Source: Nocardia vinacea (GTDB taxonomy: Bacteria; Actinomycetota; Actinomycetes; Mycobacteriales; Mycobacteriaceae). From it: 64,000 nucleotides of DNA. Of this stretch, positions 37,573 to 47,107 are shown in pieces. The number at the start of each line of letters is the position of its first letter. Position 1 is the first letter of the stretch. The notes beneath the pieces were generated by a model, which saw only the letters and a list, made by a program, of their open reading frames with translations, searched no databases and was not told the DNA's origin. A program made the translations under genes and the position numbers. The stretch lies in the NCBI RefSeq assembly GCF_035920345.1, contig NZ_CP109149.1:4774001-4838000 (forward strand). Direction: 5' to 3'.

Positions 37573-38055
37573 ATGGAGCTGACTTCGGTACACATCGATA
37601 AGCCGGACGATCTCAATGTCATCATCGGACAGGCCCACTTCATCAAGGCGGTCGAGGACCTGCACGAGGCATTGGTCGGGATCAGTCCGCATCTGCGTTT
37701 CGGGTTGGCATTTTGTGAGGCTTCCGGGCTGCGGCTGGTCCGGACCTCCGGCAATGACGACGAGCTGACCGAGCTCGCCACCAAGAATGCCGCCGCGGTC
37801 GGCGCGGGGCATTCGTTCATCGTTTTCCTGCGTGAGGGTTATCCGGTCAATGTGCTCAATGCGGTGCGGCAAGTCCCTGAGGTCTGTGGAATCTTCTGTG
37901 CCACAGCCAATCCGGTCGAGGTGTTGCTCGCCGTGACCGAATCGGGGCGCGGAATCATCGGAGTTGTCGACGGGGATACTCCGCTCGGCGTCGAAGGCCC
38001 CGGCGATAAGGAAGACCGCAGACAGCTGCTGCGCCAGATCGGTTACAAGTTGTAG
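37573..38055 (+). CDS. Adenosine-specific kinase family protein
   Basis: The 160-residue product from ATG 37573 starts MELTSVHIDKPDDLNVIIGQ and contains LRFGLAFCEASG, GNDDEL, VGAGHSFIVFLREGYPVNVL, EVCGIFCATANPVEV and GVVDGDTP. This is the complete conserved core of the small adenosine-specific kinase family found in archaea and bacteria; a structure-based adenosine/AMP-binding role is proposed for it. The reaction in this organism is not established. Confidence 0.88.
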   Translation: MELTSVHIDKPDDLNVIIGQAHFIKAVEDLHEALVGISPHLRFGLAFCEASGLRLVRTSGNDDELTELATKNAAAVGAGHSFIVFLREGYPVNVLNAVRQVPEVCGIFCATANPVEVLLAVTESGRGIIGVVDGDTPLGVEGPGDKEDRRQLLRQIGYKL

Positions 38056-38069
38056 CAGGACGCCGTCGG

Positions 38070-39257
38070 TCAGTGACCGGCGGCAGGGGTGGGATCGACC
38101 CGCAGGACACAGCGGGTGGTGGTGTAGATAGTCGGCATGCATTCGTTGCAGTGGATACATGCCGATCGGGTGCTCTGGTCGGCTTGGATTCGGAGCAGGA
38201 GGTCTGGTTCGCGTAGGAGGGCGCGGCCCATGGCGACGAAATCAAAGCCCTCGGCCATTGCCGTGCGCATTGTGTCGAGGTCGGTGATGCCGCCCAATAG
38301 GATCAATGGCATTGATAGTTCTCTGCGGAATTGACGGGCGCGTTCGAGTAGGTAGGCATCGCGGTACGGGTACTCGCGGAGGAATGCGCGGCCCATCAGG
38401 CGGAACCCCCAGCGTGCCGGAGCGGGAAGGACTTTCGCGAATTCCTTGCGCGGAGCGGCGCCGTGGAACAGGAGCATCGGATTGAGCAGGGAGCTGCCTG
38501 CGGTGAGTTCCAAGGCATCCAGTGCGCCGTCCGATTCCAGCCAGGCGGCCACCCGCAGTGACTCCGGGAGTGAAAGGCCGCCGCGCACACCGTCTTCCAT
38601 ATTCAGCTTCGCGGTGACGGCCAAGCGGCCGCCGACAGCTTCGCGCACCGCTACCGCGACCTCGCGCGCGAGCCGGGCACGGTTGGCCGGGGAACCGCCG
38701 TAACGATCCTTGCGCCGGTTCAGTAGCGGACTCAGGAAGGAACTCACCAAATAGTTGTGGCCGAAGTGGATTTCGACCGCATCGAAACCCGACTGCTCGG
38801 CGAGCCGCGCAGCATTCGCGTAATCGGCTATGACCGTGGCGATTTCGGACAAGTCCGGAACGTGCATCGGGCGCATACCGAGTGGGCTGAACATTCGGCT
38901 CGGCGCCAGTGCCGGTGCGCGATTGGATGCGGCATTGGCCACCGGTCCAGCATGGCCGATCTGGGCGCTGACGGCGGCACCTTCGGCGTGCACGGCGTCG
39001 GTGAGTTCGCGCAGTCCCGCAACGGCTTCCGGGCGCATCCAGATCTGGTGCCGGTCGGTGCGGCCACCCGGCGATATCGCGCAGTAGGCGACCGTCGTCA
39101 TACCCACGCCGCCGGCGGCGATTTCGCGATGGAAGTCGATCAGTTCGTCGGTGACCAGTGCGTCCGGTGTTCGTCCCTCGAACGTCGCGGCCTTGATCAC
39201 CCTGTTGCGCAATGTGATCGGGCCGAGTGTGGTCGGTGCGAATACTTCGTTCATCAT
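38070..39257 (-). CDS. NADH:flavin oxidoreductase / Old Yellow Enzyme family protein
   Basis: The 395-residue FMN-dependent TIM barrel includes APTTLGPITLRNRVIKAATF, QIGHAGPVANAASNR, EIHFGHNYLVSSFLSPLLN with KDRYGGSPANRARLAREV, and a late cysteine pair CIHCNECMPT. Some residues of the usual FMN signature are altered. Old Yellow Enzymes reduce activated alkenes. Its ATG overlaps the stop of the TetR gene (ATGA), so both are one transcription unit and the TetR protein probably regulates it. Confidence 0.88.
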   Translation of the reverse strand: MMNEVFAPTTLGPITLRNRVIKAATFEGRTPDALVTDELIDFHREIAAGGVGMTTVAYCAISPGGRTDRHQIWMRPEAVAGLRELTDAVHAEGAAVSAQIGHAGPVANAASNRAPALAPSRMFSPLGMRPMHVPDLSEIATVIADYANAARLAEQSGFDAVEIHFGHNYLVSSFLSPLLNRRKDRYGGSPANRARLAREVAVAVREAVGGRLAVTAKLNMEDGVRGGLSLPESLRVAAWLESDGALDALELTAGSSLLNPMLLFHGAAPRKEFAKVLPAPARWGFRLMGRAFLREYPYRDAYLLERARQFRRELSMPLILLGGITDLDTMRTAMAEGFDFVAMGRALLREPDLLLRIQADQSTRSACIHCNECMPTIYTTTRCVLRVDPTPAAGH

Positions 39258-39829
39258 TTCTCTCCTGGCGCGGTCAGTCCGGCGACCACGAAATCCCGCA
39301 GCGTGCGGACTGCCTCGTCCGACAGCTCACGCTCCTCGCTGCCGACACCACCGAACTGCACGATGATCAGGTCGAACGCCAATCCCCAGCGCCGCCGACT
39401 CTCGCGTTCGCTCAGCTCCGGCAGCAAGCCGACCCAGGCGTCCATGCGGAACCAGTGCCGACGCCACATCGTCGGGTGCCGACCGAGGACGAATTGGGCC
39501 AACAGCCGCAGGTGCAGCCGCCCGACAGGATCGGCCGCCAATCCGACGAACGGCTCGATCACCGCATCCACCAGCGCCGACACCGAACCGTGCGCGGTTG
39601 TCACCTCGGTCAGCCGTTCGGCCCACAATGACCCGAGCCGATCCTCCAGCAATGCCGCGACCAGCGCTTCCTTCGAACCGAAGTGATAGTGCACCGCAGC
39701 GGGATTTGCCCCGGCCGCCGCGCAGATCGCCCGCACCGAGACATCGTCGTACCGCTCGGTCAGCAAGAGACGCTCGGCCGCCAGCAATAGCCGCTCGCGC
39801 GTGCCCGCCGCGGCTGCCTGTTCCACCAT
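39254..39829 (-). CDS. TetR-family transcriptional regulator
   Basis: From ATG 39829 (MVEQAAAAGTRERLLLAAER) the product has 191 residues with an N-terminal HTH (DDVSVRAICAAAGANPAAVH, YHFGSKEALV) and a C-terminal ligand-binding half. Upstream ATGs at 39853-39868 fall inside a 14-bp-arm palindrome that is a likely operator, so they are improbable starts. It is co-transcribed with the OYE gene, with which it overlaps. Confidence 0.88.
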   Translation of the reverse strand: MVEQAAAAGTRERLLLAAERLLLTERYDDVSVRAICAAAGANPAAVHYHFGSKEALVAALLEDRLGSLWAERLTEVTTAHGSVSALVDAVIEPFVGLAADPVGRLHLRLLAQFVLGRHPTMWRRHWFRMDAWVGLLPELSERESRRRWGLAFDLIIVQFGGVGSEERELSDEAVRTLRDFVVAGLTAPGEK

Positions 39830-39851
39830 GACTGAAGTCAACCACGTTCCC

Positions 39852-39884
39852 ATCATCGATTCAATCATTGATTGAATCGATGAT
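39852..39884. promoter_or_regulatory. TetR operator, perfect 14-bp-arm palindrome
   Basis: ATCATCGATTCAAT (39852-39865) and ATTGAATCGATGAT (39871-39884) are perfect inverse copies with a 5-base spacer. It lies between the divergent TetR/OYE unit and the DUF488 gene, so repressor binding here could control both. Confidence 0.85.
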
Positions 39885-39963
39885 TGCCGACTGCGCGAGG
39901 CCTAGCATGGGAGCTACCTCCAGAGCTCCACGCGAGGAGAAGTGACCAGCTCAGGACGGGAGC

Positions 39964-40341
39964 ATGATGAGCCAGCACGTCACCTACCGGAGAATCTATG
40001 AAGCGCCGATTCCGTCGGACGGCACCCGCGTGCTCGTCGATCGGGTCTGGCCGCGCGGGATCCGCAAGGAGGACGCGCACCTCGACGAGTGGATGCGCGA
40101 TATCGCGCCGTCGACCGAACTGCGCAAGTGGTACGGACACCAGCCCGAGCGGTTCGTCGAGTTCCGTCGCCGATATCTGGCCGAGCTGCGCGATACTCAG
40201 CACCGCGCCGCCGTCGCGCAGCTACGCGACATCGCCCGCGAACATCCGGTGACGCTGTTGACCGCCACCCGCGACGTCGACCACAGCCAGGCCGCCGTCC
40301 TCGCGAACTGGATTGCGGCAGGGGCGAATTCGCCGGACTGA
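39964..40341 (+). CDS. DUF488-family protein
   Basis: The 125-residue product contains VLVDRVWPRGIRKEDAHLDE, APSTELRKWYGHQPERFVEF and PVTLLTATRDVDHSQAAVLA, the characteristic conserved pattern of DUF488 (YeaO-like) proteins. The function is unknown. It diverges from the TetR gene across the palindromic operator. Confidence 0.88.
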   Translation: MMSQHVTYRRIYEAPIPSDGTRVLVDRVWPRGIRKEDAHLDEWMRDIAPSTELRKWYGHQPERFVEFRRRYLAELRDTQHRAAVAQLRDIAREHPVTLLTATRDVDHSQAAVLANWIAAGANSPD

Positions 40342-40352
40342 TGCGTCGGGAC

Positions 40353-42776
40353 CTAGCCGGCGTTACGGGCGGTGCCGCGGTGAGCGGGCACGCTGGTGGG
40401 ATCCTCCGGCCACGCGTGCTTGGGGTAGCGACCGCGCAGGTCACTGCGAACCTGCGGCCAGCCGGTACGCCAGAACGACGCCAGATCCGCGGTAATCGCG
40501 ACGGGGCGTTGGGCGGGTGAGAGCAGGTGCAGCACGATCGGCACTTGCCCATCGGCCAGCGACGGTGTCTGCGTCCAGCCGAAGACCTCCTGCGCCTTGA
40601 CCGCGAGCACCGGCGGGTCAGTCGAGTAATCGAGACGGACGCGACTGCCGGATGGCACCGGCAGACGCTCCGGCGCGAGTTCGTCCATGCGCGCGGCATC
40701 GGGCCACGGCAGTAGGCGACGCAATGCCTGTCCCGCGTCGATACGTTCGAGGTCGGCGCGGCGGCGCGCCGTCGCGAGTTCGGGGCCGAGCCAGGCGTCG
40801 GCATCGGCCAGCAGTGATTCGTCGTCGACCCGCGGCCAGGGGGCACCTAGTGTGCGGTGCAGGAAGTCGAGGCGTTGACGGAGGGCGACCGCGTCGGAAT
40901 CCCAGTGCAGCAGAGTGAGTCCGGTCGAATTCAGGCCGCGTCGCACTGCCGCGCTGAGCAATTGGCGATCAGGATCACGAATCTGTAACTCCGACAACAC
41001 GATCGCGCCCAGTCGTTCGACCCGCCGGGCAACGACGTCATCGTCGACCCAATCCACCTCGTCCACAATCTCCAGCAGACTCGATCCCGCACGTCGGGCG
41101 AGCTTTTCGTCAGCGACCGCGGCCGACCGGATCCGCCCGTCGGAATGCCCCGGATCGCGTGTCGCCACCGCGACCGCCACCCATTCCGCATCACCCAATC
41201 CGGAACCCGGCGGCAGGGTCACCGCCGTACCACCCGCCATCAGATAGCTCGCCGAGCCAGGACTACGTCGCCGTGCCAGCCGCTCCGGATGTGCCAATGC
41301 GACAACGAAAGCCGGATCGTCGTCGCCATCCGTCGCGTCGACCAACCGCGACAGACGCTCGACCTCCCGCCGCCAGCGCGGCGGCCGCTCACGCCGCAAC
41401 GCGCGCAGACCGGCCACGAGATCGACGCCGGGCACGAGGGTGTCATCGTCGAGGACCGCGACAACTTCCGCCGCCGCCCGGGTGCCGACCTCGGCGGCAC
41501 CGTCGAGCAGCGCTCGTGCCAATCGGGGATGCAGTCCGACTCGTGCCATGTGTCGCCCGCGCTCGGTGACTTCCCCCGCTGCGGTCACGGCTCCCAACGC
41601 GCGCAACACATCTCGGCCAGCGGCCAATCCGCCCTGCGGCGGTGCGTCCCACCACGCGAGGCCATCGCCATCGGGTGTGCCCCAACACGCGAGCTCCAGT
41701 GCGAGACGCGTCAGATCCGCCGTGCGAATCTCCGGCACCGGATAGGCAGGCAGGGTGCCGTTCTCGTACTCCGGCCAGCAGCGCCATACCTTTCCCGGAG
41801 CCTCGCGCCCCGCGCGCCCAGCCCGCTGCTCGGCGACGGCAGCCGAAACCCGTACTGTCGCAAGGCCGGACAACCCACGTCCCCGATCGATGCGCGGCAC
41901 CCGAGCCAGCCCCGAATCCACCACGGCGCGCACCCCGGGCACCGTCAAACTGGACTCGGCCACCGCGGTGGACAACACGACGCGCCGCCGCGAACCCGGC
42001 CGCAACGCGATATCCTGCCCGGCGGCGGAAAGCCTGCCGTGCAGCGGAACCAGATCCGCATCTACATCGGCCAAAAGATCCATGGTCCGGCGGATTTCGG
42101 CTGCTCCGGGTAGGAAGACCAGCACATCGCCGTCGGCCCCGACGAGCGCCGTCCGCGTGGCGCGGGCCACCTGCGCTTCGCTCCGTTCCCGCGGCAACGA
42201 CGGGACATATGTCGTCTCCACTGGATAGGCCCGCCCCCGCACCGCCAACACCGGCGCACTACCCAGCAGCACCGAAAGACGTTCGGCCGCAACAGTTGCC
42301 GATGTGGCGAGCACCCGCAGATCCGGCCGCAAGCCGGCCCGCGCATCCAGTAGCAACGCCAACAGCAGGTCCGCGTCGAGGTGCCGCTCGTGACATTCGT
42401 CGAGGACAACGACATCCGCGCCCGCCAACTCGGGATCGCCCTGCAACCGCCGCACCAGCAACCCGGACGTCACAACCTCGATCCGGGTCCGGGCACCGAC
42501 CCGCCGATCTCCCCGGACCGAATACCCGACCGTCTCCCCTACCGACTCACCCAACAGCGCGGCCATCCGCCCCGCCGCCGCTCGCGCCGCCAAACGCCGA
42601 GGCTCGGCCACCACCACCCGCCCGAGAGTCTCCAACGCCAGCGGCACCAATGTCGTCTTCCCGGTTCCCGGCGGCGCGACCAATACGGCGGCGCCACGCT
42701 CGGTCAATGTCGCGACAATGCGGTCGAGCGCGCCACGCACAGGCAGATCAGGAAGCTCGGGCAGTTTCATTGCCAA
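40353..42776 (-). CDS. hrpB: ATP-dependent helicase HrpB
   Basis: The 807-residue helicase has motif I APPGTGKTT, Ia VAEPRRLAARAAAGRMA, motif II DECHERH (a DEAH-type box), motif III SATV, and motif VI EQRAGRAGREAPGK. The HrpB-specific C-terminal domain follows, ending TGWPQVRSDLRGRYPKHAWP. It is a DEAH RNA-helicase family member of unknown physiological substrate. Length is normal. Confidence 0.95.
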   Translation of the reverse strand: MAMKLPELPDLPVRGALDRIVATLTERGAAVLVAPPGTGKTTLVPLALETLGRVVVAEPRRLAARAAAGRMAALLGESVGETVGYSVRGDRRVGARTRIEVVTSGLLVRRLQGDPELAGADVVVLDECHERHLDADLLLALLLDARAGLRPDLRVLATSATVAAERLSVLLGSAPVLAVRGRAYPVETTYVPSLPRERSEAQVARATRTALVGADGDVLVFLPGAAEIRRTMDLLADVDADLVPLHGRLSAAGQDIALRPGSRRRVVLSTAVAESSLTVPGVRAVVDSGLARVPRIDRGRGLSGLATVRVSAAVAEQRAGRAGREAPGKVWRCWPEYENGTLPAYPVPEIRTADLTRLALELACWGTPDGDGLAWWDAPPQGGLAAGRDVLRALGAVTAAGEVTERGRHMARVGLHPRLARALLDGAAEVGTRAAAEVVAVLDDDTLVPGVDLVAGLRALRRERPPRWRREVERLSRLVDATDGDDDPAFVVALAHPERLARRRSPGSASYLMAGGTAVTLPPGSGLGDAEWVAVAVATRDPGHSDGRIRSAAVADEKLARRAGSSLLEIVDEVDWVDDDVVARRVERLGAIVLSELQIRDPDRQLLSAAVRRGLNSTGLTLLHWDSDAVALRQRLDFLHRTLGAPWPRVDDESLLADADAWLGPELATARRRADLERIDAGQALRRLLPWPDAARMDELAPERLPVPSGSRVRLDYSTDPPVLAVKAQEVFGWTQTPSLADGQVPIVLHLLSPAQRPVAITADLASFWRTGWPQVRSDLRGRYPKHAWPEDPTSVPAHRGTARNAG

Positions 42777-43112
42777 CCAGTCTGCAGCCCGGCACGAAGA
42801 ACCTGAACCTCACCCCGTGATGGCAATCTCCGGCGCGCGGGCGGTGCCGCGCTGACATCGGTGCAGACGACTCCGATCGGGAACCGGGAATTCTCAACGT
42901 GAGCACCTGCGCTAACGAGCACCCGCTGACCAAGTACGCGCCTACAACGTGTTGTGGGTGCCCTCAGCAGCCAGGCGACCACATTCGGCCGAGCTGGATC
43001 CCGTACCGACGCCCACGTCACCGCTCCGACGGCGCGTTTTGGCCCGCTTCTGATGAAATGCCTTGTGCGGCACTAATACCCACGCTCACGTAGGGTTCGC
43101 TACGATGGAGAT
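42777..43112. other. Divergent intergenic region, no gene seen
   Basis: It separates hrpB from the FIST gene. Both strands show only short open frames. The GTG of the FIST gene at 43113 has only weak ribosome-binding sequence. Confidence 0.5.
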
Positions 43113-44267
43113 GTGCGGATCGGAGTAGGGCTCTCCACCGCGCCCGGAGCGTGGCAGGCAGGAGCGGAAGCCGCAGCGCACGCCCGCGATCAGATCGCGG
43201 GCGATACGCCGTCGCTTGCTGTGCTGCTGGCATCACGAGCACATACCGACGATGCCTCGGCCGTACTCGCCGGAGTCCACCAGACGGTCCGGGTGCCCGC
43301 ACTCGTCGGATGTGTGGCGCAGGCGATCGTAGCCGGCCGCCGTGAGATCGAGGACGAGCCCGCAGTGGTGGTATGGCTGGCATCCGGATTGCCCGCCGCC
43401 GAGACATTCCAGCTCGACTTCGTCCGCACTGCGACTGGGGGGCTACTCGCGGGCTACCACTTCGACCAGGCCACACGCGACTTCCATCTGCTGCTACCGG
43501 ACCCGTTCTCATTCCCCGCCGACATTCTGCTCGAGCACCTGAACACCGATCTGCCCGGCATCACCGTGATGGGCGGGCTGGTCAGCGGCACGCAGGGGCC
43601 GGGCGGCTGCCGGCTGTTCCGCGACCACGATGTGGTGACCTCCGGCGCGGTCGGCGTGCGAGTTCCCGGACTGCACGGTGTCCCCATCGTTTCGCAGGGC
43701 TGCCGACCGATCGGCTATCCGTATATCGTCACCGGCGCGCGTGGCGCGCTGATCACCGAATTGGGCGGCCGACCGCCGATCGTGCGGTTGCGCGAGATCG
43801 TCGAGGTGCTGCCACCCGACCAGCAGGAACTGGTGACACACGGGTTGCAGATCGGCATCGTGGTCGACGAGCATCTGGCAGTACCCGGACAGGGCGATTT
43901 CCTGATACGTGGCCTGCTCGGTGCCGACCCGTCGAGCGGCGCGCTCGAGATCGGTGAGCTCGTCGAGGTCGGCACAACCGTGCAGTTCCAGGTCCGCGAC
44001 GCGGTGGGGGCGGACGAAGATCTGCGGGCGGCCCTCGTCCGAGTGGGTTCGGACCTGCCAGGACACCCGGCGGGTGCGTTGCTGTTCACCTGCAACGGAC
44101 GGGGTCGCCGGATGTTCGGGGTCGCGAACCACGACGCCGCCCTGATCGAGGACCTGCTCGACGGCATACCGCTCGCGGGCATCTTCGCCGCGGGCGAGAT
44201 CGGTCCCATCGCCGGCCGCAATGCGTTGCACGGATTCACGGCATCGATGGCGGTATTCGTCGAATGA
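43113..44267 (+). CDS. FIST signal-transduction domain protein
   Basis: The 384-residue protein has an N-terminal FIST_N domain ([20 protein letters not shown] to [17 protein letters not shown]) and a FIST_C domain ([20 protein letters not shown] through [20 protein letters not shown], ending TASMAVFV). FIST proteins are thought to sense small ligands, possibly amino acids. Its stop overlaps the ATG of the next gene (ATGA), so the two are coupled. Confidence 0.88.
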   Translation: MRIGVGLSTAPGAWQAGAEAAAHARDQIAGDTPSLAVLLASRAHTDDASAVLAGVHQTVRVPALVGCVAQAIVAGRREIEDEPAVVVWLASGLPAAETFQLDFVRTATGGLLAGYHFDQATRDFHLLLPDPFSFPADILLEHLNTDLPGITVMGGLVSGTQGPGGCRLFRDHDVVTSGAVGVRVPGLHGVPIVSQGCRPIGYPYIVTGARGALITELGGRPPIVRLREIVEVLPPDQQELVTHGLQIGIVVDEHLAVPGQGDFLIRGLLGADPSSGALEIGELVEVGTTVQFQVRDAVGADEDLRAALVRVGSDLPGHPAGALLFTCNGRGRRMFGVANHDAALIEDLLDGIPLAGIFAAGEIGPIAGRNALHGFTASMAVFVE

Positions 44268-45025
44268 GGGTCGACCTGCGGGTCTACGCCGAGCTGAACG
44301 ATTTCCTACGGCCCGACGAGCGCTACACGGTGCTGCGTCGACCGTTCCGTCCGCACCAGAGCGTGAAGGACGTCATCGAGGCGGCCGGTATCCCGCACAC
44401 CGAGGTCGACCTGGTTCTGGTCAACGGGCAACCGGTCACCTTCGGCCAGCGCCCCGGCGACGGCGATCGGATCACCGCCTATCCCGTATTCGAGACCCTG
44501 AACATCGGCCGGGTTACCAGGGTGCGTCCACACCCACTGCGCGAGCCGCGCTTCGTCGCCGACGTCAATCTCGGCAGGCTCGCCAAGCTGATGCGGCTGA
44601 TGGGCCTGGACGTGCACTTTCGGTGGGACGCCGACGACGCCGCACTCGCTGAGCTATCGGCGACCGAGCACCGGATCCTGCTCACCCGCGACCGTGGACT
44701 GCTGAAACGGCGCAACGTAACTCACGGCATGTACATCAGATCGGACCAGCCGGTCGATCAGATCGTCGAGGTGATCCGACGGCTGGATCTCGTCGAGCGC
44801 TTGGCGCCGTTCACCCGCTGCCAGCGCTGTGGTGGCGCTGTTGTCGCGGTCGACAAAGCCGAGGTCGAAGATCGGCTGCAACCGCTGACCCGCCGCCATT
44901 ACGACACGTTTCGGAAGTGCCGCACCTGCGGGCGGATCTACTGGCAGGGCTCGCACCAGGTCCGACTCAGCGCCACGGTGGAGGCGATCCGCACCCGCCT
45001 GAACCAATCCTTTCTGTGTCAGTAG
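44264..45025 (+). CDS. Ubiquitin-like/Mut7-C RNase-domain protein
   Basis: The 253-residue product has an N-terminal beta-grasp (ThiS/ubiquitin-like) domain, [16 protein letters not shown] to [15 protein letters not shown], then a Mut7-C PIN-like RNase domain ([36 protein letters not shown]) and a C-terminal zinc ribbon (CQRCGG and [13 protein letters not shown]). Proteins of this layout are predicted RNA-cleaving enzymes. Being coupled to a FIST sensor suggests a ligand-controlled RNase, which is an inference. Confidence 0.88.
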   Translation: MRVDLRVYAELNDFLRPDERYTVLRRPFRPHQSVKDVIEAAGIPHTEVDLVLVNGQPVTFGQRPGDGDRITAYPVFETLNIGRVTRVRPHPLREPRFVADVNLGRLAKLMRLMGLDVHFRWDADDAALAELSATEHRILLTRDRGLLKRRNVTHGMYIRSDQPVDQIVEVIRRLDLVERLAPFTRCQRCGGAVVAVDKAEVEDRLQPLTRRHYDTFRKCRTCGRIYWQGSHQVRLSATVEAIRTRLNQSFLCQ

Positions 45026-45104
45026 AAGTATTTCGGCTGGAACTTGCGATATGCCACCTCCGAGAAGTCCGGAGTCAGTGTTAACGCTAGGGAGGCGAGC
45101 GTCT

Positions 45105-46130
45105 CTAGGGGTGCCCGAGCTCGTCGTCCCGTTCTTCGAGCGTCTCCACGAGGGCCGAGGCGATGAGGGCCACGGCCCGATCATCGTCGTGGGCAAGTTG
45201 CTGCAGGGTATCCAGCGCGATGGTTCCCGGCATCTCGGCGAGTGCCTGGGTCAGTCGTATCCGCACCGCCGAGTTCGCTGGGTGTGCGGTGAACTCGTCG
45301 ACCAGCGCTCTCATGATCCGGTCCGCCCACTTCGCGTCCCGCGCCAACATTCCCAAGAGCTCAGCCGCCTCGACATCGTTCGGACCCTCGACCACCGTGC
45401 CGACAAGTTCCGGCACAGCCCGGGTCACACCCCGCGCACCCAGTGCGAGAGCAGCATGTCTACGGACCGTCGCGTCCGCGTCCCCGAGCGCGTCCGTGAG
45501 CACCGCGGTCGCCTCGTCGCCCGGTAGCTCGGCGAGTGCCAGGACGGCGCGCCGCCGGACCACTACATCCTCCGAGACCATGCCGGATGCCACGCGGGCC
45601 ACACCGTCACCGCCAGCCCGTGTGAGGGCCCACCGCAGGGCCCCGGCAACGTTCGGATCGGATTCGATGAGAACCGCCTCGGCAAGCAGCTCGGCGGGCA
45701 CCGACACGTCCTCGGCCGAGGCCAGGACGGCCTGCTGCCGCCGGGCGGCACTCTGCGAACCGAGTCCGTGCAGGAGCTCGACGATACGCAAGACGTCTTG
45801 CCAGTCGGAGGGCTCGGCCGCATCGACCGTACGGAGCCGCTCGAGGAGTTCTCGCTCCCGGTTCAGTCGTTCCTCGGTCTTTCGGATGAGGTCGCCGACC
45901 AGTCCGGACGGGGTGAATCCGGGACCGTCGAGAGCGCGTCCGATCTGGCTCAGTGACAGTCCCAGGGATCGCAGCCCCTCCACATGGAAGATCCGCCGGA
46001 TGTCTTCGGCAGAGTATTCCCGGTAGCCACCCACAGTGCGGCCCGTCGGTCGTACCAGCCCGAGGGAGTCGTAGTGCCTGAGCATCCGGGCGCTCACCCC
46101 CGAGCGGCGCGCCACCTCACCGATCAGCAC
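45105..46130 (-). CDS. MerR-family regulator with C-terminal HEAT-like repeats
   Basis: Residues 1-75 are a MerR HTH (LIGEVARRSGVSARMLRHYD, GGYREYSAEDIRRIFHVEGL). From about residue 100 the protein is a string of Ala/Leu-rich helical pairs (VVRRRAVLALAELPGDEATA; TVRRHAALALGARG) typical of HEAT/Armadillo-type repeats. MerR proteins usually have a coiled-coil and small ligand domain, so this C-terminus is unusual. It overlaps the preceding HEAT gene by 7 bases and forms an operon with it. Confidence 0.85.
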   Translation of the reverse strand: MLIGEVARRSGVSARMLRHYDSLGLVRPTGRTVGGYREYSAEDIRRIFHVEGLRSLGLSLSQIGRALDGPGFTPSGLVGDLIRKTEERLNRERELLERLRTVDAAEPSDWQDVLRIVELLHGLGSQSAARRQQAVLASAEDVSVPAELLAEAVLIESDPNVAGALRWALTRAGGDGVARVASGMVSEDVVVRRRAVLALAELPGDEATAVLTDALGDADATVRRHAALALGARGVTRAVPELVGTVVEGPNDVEAAELLGMLARDAKWADRIMRALVDEFTAHPANSAVRIRLTQALAEMPGTIALDTLQQLAHDDDRAVALIASALVETLEERDDELGHP

Positions 46131-46771
46131 GCAGTTGTCTCCTCCCGGTCCGGACCGAGCGCAACGACCCGTCTCGCCGCACCGACGGCGAGGTCGAATC
46201 CGGCATCCGGGTCACGCATGAGCCGTTCCGTGGCGCTCACATGCGCACGCACCGTCGGGTCATGACTTGCCATCGCCTTTCGGAGGACCGGCTCGACCAC
46301 ATCTCCGAGCGCGACGAAGGCACGGCTCAGACTCAGTCGGACCTCCCGGTCACCGCGGCCGAATTGCGAGGCCAGCTCCTCGGCCAGCCCTTTCTTCTCC
46401 CCGTCGGGCACGAGAACGACAGCAGCGCGCCATGCACTCCGCACGACCTCGTCGTCGGCGTCGTGCAGCAATGACCGCGTGATCGCGGGCCACGCGTCCC
46501 TGTCCCCGATCTTGGACAGCGTGTGCAGCGCTTGGCTCCGGGCCTGTGCGCGTTCGGAACGGAGTTCCGCGCGGAGTTTCGGAACCGTGATCTCCGATGG
46601 GAGACGGGTCAGCGCCCACGTGAGCATGTCGCGCACATAGAAGTCCGGCTCGATCGCGCACCGTTCTACGAGCGCATCGACGAAACCGGGCTCGGGATGC
46701 GTGCCGACTGCCAGAGCCGCCTCGAGCCGCGTCGACGAGTTCTCAGCCGCCAATGCGTCGAGCAGTCGCAT
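46124..46771 (-). CDS. HEAT-repeat protein, first gene of the MerR-HEAT operon
   Basis: From ATG 46771 (MRLLDALAAENSSTRLEAAL, preceded by AGGAC) the 215-residue product is composed of HEAT-like helix pairs (VPKLRAELRSERAQARSQAL; VRLSLSRAFVALGDVVEPVL). The longer upstream frame is not HEAT-like. No enzyme motif is visible; the likely role is protein-protein interaction with the MerR-HEAT protein downstream. Confidence 0.8.
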   Translation of the reverse strand: MRLLDALAAENSSTRLEAALAVGTHPEPGFVDALVERCAIEPDFYVRDMLTWALTRLPSEITVPKLRAELRSERAQARSQALHTLSKIGDRDAWPAITRSLLHDADDEVVRSAWRAAVVLVPDGEKKGLAEELASQFGRGDREVRLSLSRAFVALGDVVEPVLRKAMASHDPTVRAHVSATERLMRDPDAGFDLAVGAARRVVALGPDREETTAC

Positions 46772-46821
46772 GTCCTGTGGATTCCTGTGTGTCGAGTTAA
46801 TGGGGACCACCTCCGACAGCC

Positions 46822-46852
46822 AGTGAAGGCCTTCACACGGTGACAATGTCAA
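46822..46852 (-). promoter_or_regulatory. MerR-type promoter with a 19-base spacer and palindrome
   Basis: On the minus strand TTGACA (46847-46852) is followed by a 19-base spacer and TTCACT (46822-46827). The palindrome GTGAAGGCCTTCAC (46823-46836) overlaps the spacer and -10. A long spacer with an internal dyad is the hallmark of MerR-activated promoters. It would drive the HEAT and MerR genes. Confidence 0.6.
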
Positions 46853-47107
46853 GCGCACGGGCGACACGTCGTGGACATCGCTGTACGCCACCGTCTCATT
46901 GGTGGCCCGATGCACTCTTCTGCCGCTGGGCACTCGATCCCTGGACGGTGCAGCGGACGCGGGCAGCGGGGCAGCACGTCGGTGCGTTAGCAGTGGGGCG
47001 GCTCGGAGGTGCGTTATCGTCGGCTTCCTAAGGGACATGCCAGCTGCCCGACGGACAGTCTGCCCCGCCGTTCAAAGCTGATCTGCAGTGGGTATCAGGG
47101 AGGAATT

